Shown: positions 30,801 to 39,586 of the stretch, piece after piece
How the letters are laid out: each line of letters opens with the position of its first letter
Numbering within the stretch: position 1 is the first letter of the stretch
Assembly: GCA_017380635.1 (NCBI GenBank)
Contig: JAFODP010000010.1
Coordinates: 1 to 64,000, forward strand
Reading direction: 5' to 3'
DNA from: Bacteroidales bacterium
GTDB taxonomy: Bacteria; Bacteroidota; Bacteroidia; Bacteroidales; UBA1402
DNA length: 64,000 bases
Notes under the pieces: model-generated
What the model saw: the letters and a program-made list of their open reading frames with translations, nothing else
Databases searched by the model: none
Told to the model about the DNA's origin: nothing
Program-made: the position numbers and the translations under genes

Positions 30801-31260
30801 AGAGTGCGGAAATATGGTCGAAAATCATATTCTTACCATTGGCAATACCCACAGCATCCTTTCCGGAAGTACCGCCTACACCCATGCGCATACGCAAATG
30901 GCGTACAATAACATCGTTGGCACCGGAGAAAGAAATTCTGTCACCGTAAATCTGCACACCTTCACCGGGAGCCGTTTGGCCCAGAATGGTGATATTATTC
31001 TTGATAACCAAGGCAGATTCCAAATTGATGACGCCGGAAACATCAAATACGATGATACGATTGGACGAAGACACGGCATCGCGGAAAGAACCGGCGCCAC
31101 TGTCTTTCAAATTGGTTACATGATACAAAGTACCATAACGGCCACCCACTGCATAACGGCCGAAACCTTCTGCACCGGGGAAAGCCAACTGTTGGGCTGT
31201 CATCGATAACACGCCAAGCAAACACATACTCAGCCACAGATACATTCTTTTCATAGTCAT
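27823..31260 (-). CDS. Multidomain pectate lyase-like protein with T9SS-type tail
   Basis: 1145 residues (a second start two codons on is equally possible). Signal peptide ends near TAQQ. A PL1-like parallel beta-helix (about 22-430) begins AFPGAEGFGRYAVGGRYGTL and contains VFDVSGVINL, RHLRMRMG and NNVVYNWGNGGCY. A calcium-binding-type DSDGDAMPDAWETANGLNP follows, then two fibronectin III domains (about 450-640), a beta-rich LFYSDFG module, an Ig-like Big_5-type domain (about 805-900), a galactose-binding-like module (about 910-1060) and a C-terminal sorting-type tail ending KIMVK. It likely cuts pectin outside the cell. Its last three modules resemble those of the next gene upstream. Confidence 0.85.
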   Translation of the reverse strand: MTMKRMYLWLSMCLLGVLSMTAQQLAFPGAEGFGRYAVGGRYGTLYHVTNLKDSGAGSFRDAVSSSNRIIVFDVSGVINLESALVIKNNITILGQTAPGEGVQIYGDRISFSGANDVIVRHLRMRMGVGGTSGKDAVGIANGKNMIFDHISALWGRDENFSVSWDNKGTEPSNITIQNSIIGQGLQTHSCGGLIQTNGGVTQYRNLFIENKTRNPKVKGLHQYVNNVVYNWGNGGCYIMGDTEASSWADIRNNYFVKGPWDGATAPFTRGTPTFTYYGEGNYYDSNVNGVLDGTEMGHPYSGSTQVKDWANWDNHTRPQAHAEIKGLMSAQDALAWIIDSVGPSLPVRDQVDQYLIDELKSYGKKGTTDGITTERDLPHKGTGALYGGYKPQDSDGDAMPDAWETANGLNPNDASDAMQIAANGYANIENYSFSIVSAYPYVKSPSSLSASEITKVSMLLKWTDNASDETAFVLEQSSDNKSFTQIATLDANVNSYRVEGLTPETKYYFRVRALNGEILSVYSNVLAVATIGDPEMPKVSVNPTPEHQGSHGVSSTLKMTWENKTNSYGGKLYYSVFIGTHPDSLTQVARNLSTTAFTYTKTLSVGKVYYWRVDAKNDLGETAGDIWNFEAVPGGQLFYSDFGSKPAAWASTYGSIGDNTNIINAANTTKTVAGMTFGAGSNAIRIIAMSSANVSSDTGADYGPYTAADAGASPRCVQFYTTKSGGYMTLPEVQGPCRIVLYLGNPDKSSKTVNLKQIIKGTESQAMAMTMASAKRTFKFEYVYVGSEKITFKIDANAKKFNVNDVLLEAYVPDISEIPIEIAATPAAEDFSYADGSMAITFNQDIKYNGGIKLNGKQFEQVSASASGKNLTINYNSLAPNTDYVLDLGEIIDFNATKTFKGEFAFRTCDFPPTKLEGENHYGKAATAMPLDFVPFNQTAPFTTVGGLVQEAQNDYPHWVQASGTISANSAVMTNTKDKLMAYFNQPAQSITIKADFSGSNVAFKVQETRNADVAPYWRTIRQFSAQDFPIDMQLPLDAEARFIKITAPTLSGSVTVSRLQISNEPVTALSENMLAAMKVYSPVMNCLRVEVAQANTVLRVYNLLGELCHQSQVDAVSEVALPSGLYIVRLQNDAQDLTQKIMVK

Positions 31261-31294
31261 ACTTTTTAAATCTCTCTAATTAATTTGATTGGTT

Positions 31295-31322
31295 CCGGCG
31301 CGGGCGGTCAGGCCCGCGCCGG
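31295..31322. repeat. Perfect GC-rich hairpin between two T9SS-type genes
   Basis: CCGGCGCGGGC (31295-31305) and GCCCGCGCCGG (31312-31322) form an 11-pair stem with a 6-base loop. No T tract follows on either strand, so it is not a standard intrinsic terminator. It may protect the 3' end of the upstream mRNA or lower read-through into the lyase gene. Confidence 0.75.
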
Positions 31323-31343
31323 TATTCTCTCTAGGAGAACGTA

Positions 31344-34300
31344 TTATTTCACGATAGCCTTCATCACCTTGGCACCGTCTTGAGCAGTAACCTTGATGAG
31401 AACGAAACCTTCGGCAGGAACATAAAGTTCAGTGCCTTCAGCTTGGAACATAGCTACGCGATTGCCTGACAAGTTGAAAACTTCAACCTTGTTGCCAGCG
31501 GTCAAACCTGACAACATCAAACCACCAGAAACTTGGTAAGCCATTACTTCTGAAGCATCAGCATTTTCGATAGCAACGGGCTTGTTGTCAACCTTGTAAC
31601 CAGTGATAATGATAGAAGAAGTAGCAGAAGCCTGGCTGGGCTTAATCTTGATGAAACGACAACCAGGAGTCAAAGCGAATTCGAAACGACGTTCGTTTTC
31701 ACCCAAATCCCAATCGTTGATTTCGCGGATGGTTCTCCAAGTAACAACACCAGCTTCAGCAGGAGATTCTTGGATGGTCAAAAGCATTTCCTTACCGGTA
31801 GCCTTAGCCCAAACATAGAGAGCCTGAGCATCTCCGGTGAAGGCAGCCATTACCTTGTTACCAGAGTTGTTAGAAGTCCAAGTCACACCGGTACCTTCTG
31901 CGAAATTACCTTCCTTGTTCTGTACCCAAAGAGGATAAGCAGAACTGTTACCAGCGGTCAAAGGATATTGTTCGATAGGCAAGGTAGTAGCAGTCTTACC
32001 ATTCAAAGCGGTAGAATCATCCATAGTTTTGTCGTAACCGGCAGTCTTGAAGTTGAGCGTCAAAGCAGCAGCAGGATTGCCAACAGCGTCGGTGATAGCA
32101 CCTTCGGCAATATTAACGGTGTAAGCGGTTTCGAAGTTCAAAGCCACGTAGTTCAATTCGATGGTCTTGCCATTAGCAACGGGCTTAACCATTTCCCATT
32201 GAGTTTTGTTGATAGTGAAAGCCTTAGCATCAGCAACCTTAACATTTTCGTCGAAAGTCAAAGTGATCTTACCGTCAGCCCAAGAAATTTCAGCATCGTT
32301 GGCTACAGATTGTTCTACGAAAGTAGGATTAACCTTATCCAGCAAGAAAGATGCCTTGTAAGCCTTGGTAGCAACATTGTCGTAAGCATCCAGAATAGCG
32401 CCTTCGGGGATGATCAATTCGTAACCTTCTACTTCGGTGCTCAAGCCCTTGAAGTTGATGGTGACAACGTTTTCCTTGATAACGGGTTCGAAAGCAACGC
32501 CACCCATGGTGATATCACCGGTACCGCGCAAAACTTCCTTATCGTAAGTAAGAACGATAGCACCTGAAGTACCTACATAAGCACCTTCGGCAGGAGTCAT
32601 TTCCTTCACCTTAGCAGTTTCGCTACCATAAATACCTTGAGCGGTGTTAGAGATAACGGTGATGGTACCACAGATAGCTTTTTCTTCACCTTCTACCCAT
32701 TGAGGATCGGCAAACAAGTTGGTGTAGTCGATTTCCAAACCTTCTTGGCAAACCACTTCACAACCTTCGTCCAAAACAGAAGCGTTAGCATTGTCTTGAT
32801 AAGGAACCAAAATACGGAATTGGTCACCAGCCTTAACGGTGTTTTCTTCTACGAAGAATTCGATCTTAGAACCGGCAGACAAAGTAGTGGTACCATAGTA
32901 AACCACTTGGTCTGAACGACCTTGACCCAAACCGATCTTGATAACAGCAGTTTCCTTGATATTAACGTTAGCATTCTGGAATTCGATAGCACCGATGCTG
33001 TTGTTCAAAGTGCTGTCACCGGGTTCGAGCATACCAGCGATTTCAGCAGTACCGGCAGCGGTGAACACAGGATTACCCTTCAAAGAAGCACCTTCCTTAA
33101 CGATAACTGAAGAAGTAGTGGTAACCTGACCCAAAATAGTCAATGAACCTTCTTCTACTGAATAGTTACCTACGTTGGTCAATTTTGCATTGGTCAAACG
33201 CCAGTCGCCGGTACCCACTTTGTGGATATGAGTAGCCTTAGCATTCTTCTTGTAACCAGAGTTGTTGATCGTACCTTCGAAAACTTCGTTGGTGTTCAAG
33301 CCACCAATGTACCAGTTAGCTTCGAAAGAACCACGTTGCTGACCACCAGCACCCAAAACAGCAGCAGCAGTACCAGACAAAGCACCTACGTGACAAACGG
33401 TAATGTCGGTAGAAGGATAAGCGCTAGAAGCAGCAGAGTTAGACATGTTACCACCGGTGTACAAATAAGCTTTGTCGTTCAAGTGGATATGAGCCTTGGG
33501 ATAACCCAGAGGAACACGCTTGGTGTAGCTGTAACCCAATTCTTTCACCTTGGTAGAGTCGATGGGAGAAGCAGCAGCAGGATAGGTTGCCAAGTAGTTG
33601 CCATCAGCATCGTATTCAGCGATACCCAAAGTATCACACATGATGAAGAAAGCGTTACCGGTACCATCCAGAGGTTCCCAAGGAGTCATGTTGATACGGC
33701 CTTCGAATTCAGACCAGTTACCCATGAAGTGTTCGCGCAAGTATTTCAAACCCATGTTGAAAACTACATCCTTGCCACCTACCAACTTACCGGTGTGAAC
33801 CAAGTTACGGTCGAAGTTTACAGTTACTTCAGCACCATCTTCGATGATAAGGTCGATCTTGATGTCTTCGTAACCATGCTTGTCGGTGGTGTTGGTGTTG
33901 AAAGTAAGCGTAGCACCATTCTTCAAAGTAACTTGAGGACCAAGTACTTGTTCTTCGATGTTGTTAGAAGCAGCAGCAGGACCAGCCACTTCAATAGTAC
34001 CGGCTTCGATAACCGTACCCTGAGCAGGCCAGAACCAGAAATCTTGACCTTGCAATTTCAAGGTACCAGTACCTTTCTTAACAAACAAGAAATCACCATG
34101 AACACCTTTGTCTACGCTATCGGTAGCAGAAATCAAGGTGTAGTTTTGAGGAGAGTCGAACAAAAAGTTCGCAACATTGATAGAGTCGTACACCTTGATG
34201 TATCTCTGTTCTGCGCCCAAAGAGTCGGGAGCAATGGCAGCAACGCTACCTTCTACCCAAGGAGTAGCCATTTCACCTTCCAGCCAGTTGGCCGATTCGG

Positions 34301-34412
34301 TATTCCAGATGGAATCACCAGCAGCGCCGTTCCATACCAAAGTAGCAGGTTCGGCAGCTACAAGACTGGCAGACATCAAAGCTGCCAAGCCCAATGAGAA
34401 GATTTTTTTCAT
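31344..34412 (-). CDS. Large beta-strand-rich surface protein with T9SS-type tail
   Basis: 1022 residues. Signal peptide MKKIFSLGLAALMSASLVAA. The N-terminal part opens with LVWNGAAGDSIWNTESANW, the pattern of autotransporter-associated beta-strand repeats, and continues as a long beta-helix-like region to about 590. Two Ig-like Big_5-type domains follow (about 610-690 and 695-800), then the same galactose-binding-like module seen in the neighbouring lyase (with VTWRTIREIN and FIKIKPSQA), and a sorting-type tail ending KAIVK. No catalytic motif is recognised. Codon choice, by eye, is closer to the ribosomal genes (many GCT, GGT, GTT) than to its neighbours, suggesting high expression. Confidence 0.75.
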   Translation of the reverse strand: MKKIFSLGLAALMSASLVAAEPATLVWNGAAGDSIWNTESANWLEGEMATPWVEGSVAAIAPDSLGAEQRYIKVYDSINVANFLFDSPQNYTLISATDSVDKGVHGDFLFVKKGTGTLKLQGQDFWFWPAQGTVIEAGTIEVAGPAAASNNIEEQVLGPQVTLKNGATLTFNTNTTDKHGYEDIKIDLIIEDGAEVTVNFDRNLVHTGKLVGGKDVVFNMGLKYLREHFMGNWSEFEGRINMTPWEPLDGTGNAFFIMCDTLGIAEYDADGNYLATYPAAASPIDSTKVKELGYSYTKRVPLGYPKAHIHLNDKAYLYTGGNMSNSAASSAYPSTDITVCHVGALSGTAAAVLGAGGQQRGSFEANWYIGGLNTNEVFEGTINNSGYKKNAKATHIHKVGTGDWRLTNAKLTNVGNYSVEEGSLTILGQVTTTSSVIVKEGASLKGNPVFTAAGTAEIAGMLEPGDSTLNNSIGAIEFQNANVNIKETAVIKIGLGQGRSDQVVYYGTTTLSAGSKIEFFVEENTVKAGDQFRILVPYQDNANASVLDEGCEVVCQEGLEIDYTNLFADPQWVEGEEKAICGTITVISNTAQGIYGSETAKVKEMTPAEGAYVGTSGAIVLTYDKEVLRGTGDITMGGVAFEPVIKENVVTINFKGLSTEVEGYELIIPEGAILDAYDNVATKAYKASFLLDKVNPTFVEQSVANDAEISWADGKITLTFDENVKVADAKAFTINKTQWEMVKPVANGKTIELNYVALNFETAYTVNIAEGAITDAVGNPAAALTLNFKTAGYDKTMDDSTALNGKTATTLPIEQYPLTAGNSSAYPLWVQNKEGNFAEGTGVTWTSNNSGNKVMAAFTGDAQALYVWAKATGKEMLLTIQESPAEAGVVTWRTIREINDWDLGENERRFEFALTPGCRFIKIKPSQASATSSIIITGYKVDNKPVAIENADASEVMAYQVSGGLMLSGLTAGNKVEVFNLSGNRVAMFQAEGTELYVPAEGFVLIKVTAQDGAKVMKAIVK

Positions 34413-34456
34413 CTTGATTAAAAATTTAGTTAGTTATTATAAGGAGTAAATACATA

Positions 34457-36379
34457 TCAATTCATCGGCAAGAACCAGTTCGATTCTGTCAGTTCGGGCA
34501 CGGTAGAACCTGCTTCACGATGCTTGCGTTGTACCTGACGGTTGAGCAAGTTGGCCGGAGAATGTTCTTCGGTGTGTGCATCCACCGCATCGGCCATACG
34601 ACGACGGCTCACGCGCAGCAAATCGCCCCAACGATGTCCTTCGAAACCAAGTTCGAGCGCAGCTTCCTGCAAAAGATAATCTTCGATCCAACGTACAGAG
34701 TCCATGTGAATAACTTCACGCAAAGCCAAGGTGTCGGCCGCATTGGTAGCCGCTTGCCACAACAAGGTATCACCACGATAATCCTTAGCCCATGAAGGTT
34801 CTCCACGGCCACTCAGATAAACGCGCGAGCGCAAGCCCAAATGTCCGCTCCAAGGTCCGCGATATTCACCGTGAGCTTCATCCACATTACGAGCATCGAA
34901 ATAATAAGGTTCGGGGTAAGCTTCGTAAGCAACCGTCTGATCGATAGCACCATCGGCCGTGTAAGTAGGCCAACCGGTGTATTGACAACCATTCTTGTCG
35001 CTACGGCTATCGTTGAAGGTTGATTGGATACCGCCGTTCAGGAAAGCAGTGGCCAATTTGGGATAACCGGCACGGTTCACGGCTTCGGCATAACGCAAGT
35101 GCAACAAAGCGGCACGATACAAGAACCAACGTCCTTCCAAACGATAAAGATTTTCTACATTATTGTAATCCAAATGAATCGTACTGTTCACTTCGTCCAC
35201 ACTGTGCTGATAGTAATCGTAGAGATATTTCAGTACCACGGGTTGTCCGTTTACCCAGTCGAAAGAAGATTCACGACCACGTCCGTCAAAAGCCAAACCA
35301 TCACCACTCTGTTGCTGATTTTCCCACAAACTGTCGATGGCATAAGCCGAAGGTTTCAGTTGGTATTCACCCTGACCGGTATTGGCAAACATCTTGATGA
35401 AAGGATAATTGGGTTCGTAACGGTAATCGTAGCTCATCACCCAAATCATTTCATAATCGAGCTCGGCATCGGTGGTAGGCAAACTGAACATTTCTTTCCA
35501 CTTATTGCGGAACTGGCTGATATTACCATCGTTGTAACGCAAGAAGCGCACCCAGAATCCCTTGGGTGTACTACCCTGCTGCCAAGTTCCTGCAGTGGTT
35601 TTATACTTGTAACCATCTTCGTTGAACTTGTTCATCAAGGTATAATACTGACGGGCAGCTTGTTCGTATTGGTTGTTCCACAAGTAAAGGTCGCCCAACA
35701 AGAAATATTTGTTGATAAACAACATCTTCTTCTGATAACCGGCTTCCATATTCTTGGCCAATTCCACCACATAGTAGTCTTCCATGGTGGGAAGATTTTC
35801 CATTTCGGCAATCAGCACGGGCAACAAAGCATCCAAGGTATAGGTTTCGAACAAGCTTGAATCCAAAGCTTCTTCGGCCGAGTTGATAGGATTGTTCACA
35901 TATTTCACTTCGCCATAGTGAATACCCAGTTGCAGATAAGTCCAGCAACGGATAGCCATCACGTCGGCATAGCGTTCGTTGTAGTTGTCGGCATCGAGGA
36001 TGAGCGCTTCTTTCATCTGGTCGAATTTTTCCAAAGCCTCGTTACAGTTCAGAATCACTTCGTAGAAAGGACCCGCGTTGCAATAAAGGTTGTTGTTCTT
36101 CACCTGATGATTGCTCAAAGCCAACATATCGGGTGTTGCGTTATCGGTAACATCCATCAAGTCGGCACGAACTTCGTTCAACACAATCACTTCGTCGGCC
36201 AAATCCATAAACTTGCTGTATACACCCATCACGGCTGCATCGGCGTCGTAAGTGGTCTTATAGAAATCGTCTTCCAGCAATACTTCCTTGATGGTGGGTT
36301 CCATACAAGCATTCATGACCAAAGCAAGCAAGAGAACCCAAACAGCCTGCATCTGTTTCATTATATTCTTCGTTTTCAT
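34457..36379 (-). CDS. SusD/RagB-like outer-membrane lipoprotein (second pair)
   Basis: 640 residues if started at the ATG preceded by AAAGGAATGCTT; an ATG five codons upstream is possible. Lipoprotein signal ends VMNAC. The start of the mature part (DDFYKTTYDADAAVMGVYSK) and the C-terminal ALELGFEGHRWGDLLRVSRR are SusD hallmarks, with TPR-like helices between. It would form the lid of the SusC channel encoded 19 bases upstream and bind pectin-derived oligosaccharides at the surface. Confidence 0.93.
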   Translation of the reverse strand: MKTKNIMKQMQAVWVLLLALVMNACMEPTIKEVLLEDDFYKTTYDADAAVMGVYSKFMDLADEVIVLNEVRADLMDVTDNATPDMLALSNHQVKNNNLYCNAGPFYEVILNCNEALEKFDQMKEALILDADNYNERYADVMAIRCWTYLQLGIHYGEVKYVNNPINSAEEALDSSLFETYTLDALLPVLIAEMENLPTMEDYYVVELAKNMEAGYQKKMLFINKYFLLGDLYLWNNQYEQAARQYYTLMNKFNEDGYKYKTTAGTWQQGSTPKGFWVRFLRYNDGNISQFRNKWKEMFSLPTTDAELDYEMIWVMSYDYRYEPNYPFIKMFANTGQGEYQLKPSAYAIDSLWENQQQSGDGLAFDGRGRESSFDWVNGQPVVLKYLYDYYQHSVDEVNSTIHLDYNNVENLYRLEGRWFLYRAALLHLRYAEAVNRAGYPKLATAFLNGGIQSTFNDSRSDKNGCQYTGWPTYTADGAIDQTVAYEAYPEPYYFDARNVDEAHGEYRGPWSGHLGLRSRVYLSGRGEPSWAKDYRGDTLLWQAATNAADTLALREVIHMDSVRWIEDYLLQEAALELGFEGHRWGDLLRVSRRRMADAVDAHTEEHSPANLLNRQVQRKHREAGSTVPELTESNWFLPMN

Positions 36380-36397
36380 AAGCATTCCTTTCATAGA

Positions 36398-39300
36398 TTA
36401 CAAAGCGATTCTCAAACCAAACAATACACTGGCCGCTTGAGGCGTTGCACCGGTATCGATACCATAGTACAAAGGATTTTGCGACATATTCGATTCAGGA
36501 TCGTAACCTAAATAATTCGTCAAGGTAAAGACATTGTTGGCGGTGGCATACACTTCCAAACCACGCAAAATGGGGAAACCTTCCTTGATAGGCACCTGAT
36601 AAGCCAAAGTCATGGTTTTCAGTTTGAAGAAAGAACCATCTTCGATCCAACGATCGGAGAAACGACTATTGCCCATGGGGTCGCCATACACAGCACGAGG
36701 CATGGTGGTAGCGTGACCTTCGTAGCTCCAACGGTTCAAAGCGGCAGCCGTCTGATTGATAGTGCTGCTCATAGCTTCCATCTGATGTCTCAAAGCGTTG
36801 TAAACATCATTGCCCCAAGAATAATTGAACATCGCATTCAAGCTGAAACGTTTCCATTGCAAACGGGTGCTGAGCGAACCGAACAAATCGGGATTGGGAT
36901 CGCCAATCACCACCATATCTTCGCTATCGATGACGTTATCGCCTTGGGTCTGGTTGATGAAATGTACATCGCCCGCGCCAAAAGCTGCATACTGACCATT
37001 GCTCTTTTCGGTTTGCAAATTGGCTGCATCAGCATCGGCCTGCGAAGCAAATACCACTTCGGGAGCCGTTTCATATCCATAGAACAAAGCCAATGGCTGA
37101 CCTTCCTCGGTAAGAATATTGGCACCGGCATAAGAAGCCACGCTACGTTGATCGGCATATTCCAGCAAAGTATTCTTGTAATGAGAAACTTGCAAGGCCA
37201 TGTCCCATTTAAGCGGACCATTCAACAAACGACCTTGTACACCCACTTCAAAACCGCGGTTGTTCAACTTACCATCGTTGGTGAGGTAAGAAGTGATACC
37301 GGCCGACGAAGGCAAAGTCTTGACGCAAAGCAAATTGTTGGTATTGTTATCGTAGAGGTCGAAGTTGATGTTCAAACGATTGTTCAACAAAGCAAGATCC
37401 ATACCTACATTCTTCTTGACAGAAGTTTCCCATTGCAACTGCGTGTTGGGGATATTTCCGCGAACCATACCGTAAAGACCCAAGAATGAAGCAGGCTGGT
37501 AGAATTTATACACCTGATAAGAAGTGCTGACAGCATCGTTGCCGGATGTACCCAAAGCGGCACGCACTTTCCATTGATTGAGCCAAGAGAGTTCGGGCAT
37601 CCATTCTTCGGAACTGATCAACCAAGCGGCAGAAAGCGAAGCGAAAGGCGCCATGGGCGTATTCAGCACTTTCAGCAAACCGGCAGCATCCTTGCCATAA
37701 TTAGATGAACCATCCAAAGACAAACTGGCAGCAAACAAATATCTGTTTTTGAGGCTATAATCGGCATGAGCGTACATCGATAACCAACGCCAGTTGTTGA
37801 GCATACCGCCATTGATTTCGTAGTCGGCATCACCCGAACCAATAGATTTCATATCGTCGGTGGGAGAATTGAAACCGAAAGCCAAATCTTCTTCTACATC
37901 GCTGCTCTGATAACGGGCACCTACGGTAGCTACCAAACGATGTTCATTTCTTTCTTCCCACTGATAGCGCGCGTAAGCATCGGTATAGAGTTGCAGGAAG
38001 CGCAATGAACGACGGCTCATCTTGTTATGCACGGCACCCAAGCGATGATCTTCGTAAGACATACCGGCCATCGGATAGAAAGTACGTTCGGTAGTCTTGT
38101 TGGTAGTAAGACCGAACACAGCATTCAAGCTAAGGTTTTTATTCAAAGTAATCTGAGGACGCAAATTAGCTTCGAAACGATAGTTCTTGGCAGCAGCCTC
38201 AATATTGTTGATAGCCGAATAAGGATTACTTACACCCAGCACGTCAGCTTCTTCCAAGTCTTTGGTTTTCAAATTGTCGGCACCGTAAACATAAGAAGTC
38301 ATGAAAGGAGCCTTGCTCAAAGCGATATTCACCGGACTGGTAGCAGACAAACCTTCGTCTTTCATGTTCTTTTCTCCGTAAGAGAAAGCCATGTTAGAGA
38401 ACAAGGTAAGACGTTTACCCATGTTGATGCGAGAGTTGAAGCTAGCCGTATAACGAGAGAAATCGGTACCAGTCACCACACCATTATGTTTGAGGAAACC
38501 CAAAGAAAGTGCGAAAGTTGCCACATCGTCACCCCCTTTAATATTGATGTAGTAGTTCTGGTTCAAGCTGTTGTTGAAAACCATGTCTTGCCAATCGGTT
38601 TCCTGATTGTAGCGATAATAGTCGGTGTTGCCTTCCCAACCCCAAGCTTCCATATAAGGCTTCTGGGCATCGAAATAAGGCAAAGCTTGCATTTCTTCCT
38701 GGCTATATTCACCACTATTCTGCATGATTTCAGACAGATAAGAACGATACTGACGCGCATCCATCATGTCGTATTGCTTGGCAGGTTCAAAGTTCAAACC
38801 GGCATAAGTATACACATTGATGCGGGTTACCATCTGATCGGGTTTCAAGGTGTTGATAAGAATAACGCCATTGGCTGCACGCGAACCGTACAAAGCCGTA
38901 CCATCTTTCAATACCGTAATGCTTTCCACGTCCTTAGCATCGATGTAAGAAAGCGGCGTAGACACATTTCCTTCGAGCAATGAGGTACCGTAGGCGCGAT
39001 TATCTACCGGCATTCCGTTAATAACAATCAGAGGTTGCGTATTGGCATTCAAAGAGTTGAAACCGCGAAGATACATATTCACGCCACTACCGGCTGCACC
39101 GGAACGAGCCACCGCATTGACACCGCTACCGCCTACCATCAGTTCTTCTACCGATACGGCACCACGTTTTTGGAAACCGCTGGCATCGTAAGCATAATAG
39201 GCATGCGCCATTTGGTCGCTACGGATATCGTCGAAAGGCATGGCAATGTTTTGTTCTGCGTTGATATAACCTTCTTCGTACAAAGCGATTTCCAGCTGCG

Positions 39301-39565
39301 TCTGACCCAAATAAGCCAAAGTACGACTTGCATAACCTTGTGCCTTCACCTGAATCACCGCATTGGCAGCCGTCTTCTTCAATTGAAAACGACCATCGTT
39401 ATCGCTATAGTCGGAAGCCACACCGGGCATACTTACCGAAGCTCCGGCAATTGCTTGTCCTGTAGCAGCATCGTAAACCTTACCCTGCAAAGCAGCTTCC
39501 TGCGCTTGCATGCTAAAGGCAAAAGCCGCCATCATAAGCATGATTACTATTCTCATATATTTCAT
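36398..39565 (-). CDS. SusC-like TonB-dependent receptor (second pair)
   Basis: 1055 residues. Signal peptide ending MQAQ, a carboxypeptidase-regulatory-like domain (about 24-95, LQGKVYDAATGQAIAGASVS), a plug with VEELMVGGSGVN and YGSRAANGVILINT, and a 22-strand barrel ending in SVLFGLRIAL. Imports oligosaccharides across the outer membrane with TonB energy. Partner SusD is directly downstream; a FAS1 lipoprotein gene lies 21 bases upstream. No extra N-terminal STN signalling domain is seen, so it does not look like a sigma-factor transducer. Confidence 0.95.
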   Translation of the reverse strand: MKYMRIVIMLMMAAFAFSMQAQEAALQGKVYDAATGQAIAGASVSMPGVASDYSDNDGRFQLKKTAANAVIQVKAQGYASRTLAYLGQTQLEIALYEEGYINAEQNIAMPFDDIRSDQMAHAYYAYDASGFQKRGAVSVEELMVGGSGVNAVARSGAAGSGVNMYLRGFNSLNANTQPLIVINGMPVDNRAYGTSLLEGNVSTPLSYIDAKDVESITVLKDGTALYGSRAANGVILINTLKPDQMVTRINVYTYAGLNFEPAKQYDMMDARQYRSYLSEIMQNSGEYSQEEMQALPYFDAQKPYMEAWGWEGNTDYYRYNQETDWQDMVFNNSLNQNYYINIKGGDDVATFALSLGFLKHNGVVTGTDFSRYTASFNSRINMGKRLTLFSNMAFSYGEKNMKDEGLSATSPVNIALSKAPFMTSYVYGADNLKTKDLEEADVLGVSNPYSAINNIEAAAKNYRFEANLRPQITLNKNLSLNAVFGLTTNKTTERTFYPMAGMSYEDHRLGAVHNKMSRRSLRFLQLYTDAYARYQWEERNEHRLVATVGARYQSSDVEEDLAFGFNSPTDDMKSIGSGDADYEINGGMLNNWRWLSMYAHADYSLKNRYLFAASLSLDGSSNYGKDAAGLLKVLNTPMAPFASLSAAWLISSEEWMPELSWLNQWKVRAALGTSGNDAVSTSYQVYKFYQPASFLGLYGMVRGNIPNTQLQWETSVKKNVGMDLALLNNRLNINFDLYDNNTNNLLCVKTLPSSAGITSYLTNDGKLNNRGFEVGVQGRLLNGPLKWDMALQVSHYKNTLLEYADQRSVASYAGANILTEEGQPLALFYGYETAPEVVFASQADADAANLQTEKSNGQYAAFGAGDVHFINQTQGDNVIDSEDMVVIGDPNPDLFGSLSTRLQWKRFSLNAMFNYSWGNDVYNALRHQMEAMSSTINQTAAALNRWSYEGHATTMPRAVYGDPMGNSRFSDRWIEDGSFFKLKTMTLAYQVPIKEGFPILRGLEVYATANNVFTLTNYLGYDPESNMSQNPLYYGIDTGATPQAASVLFGLRIAL

Positions 39566-39586
39566 AACAAATCTGTTTTCAATGGA

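Noticed and set aside
31261-31343. The GC-rich hairpin as a normal terminator
   Set aside because: There is no T tract on either strand after the stem, so it does not meet the intrinsic terminator pattern.
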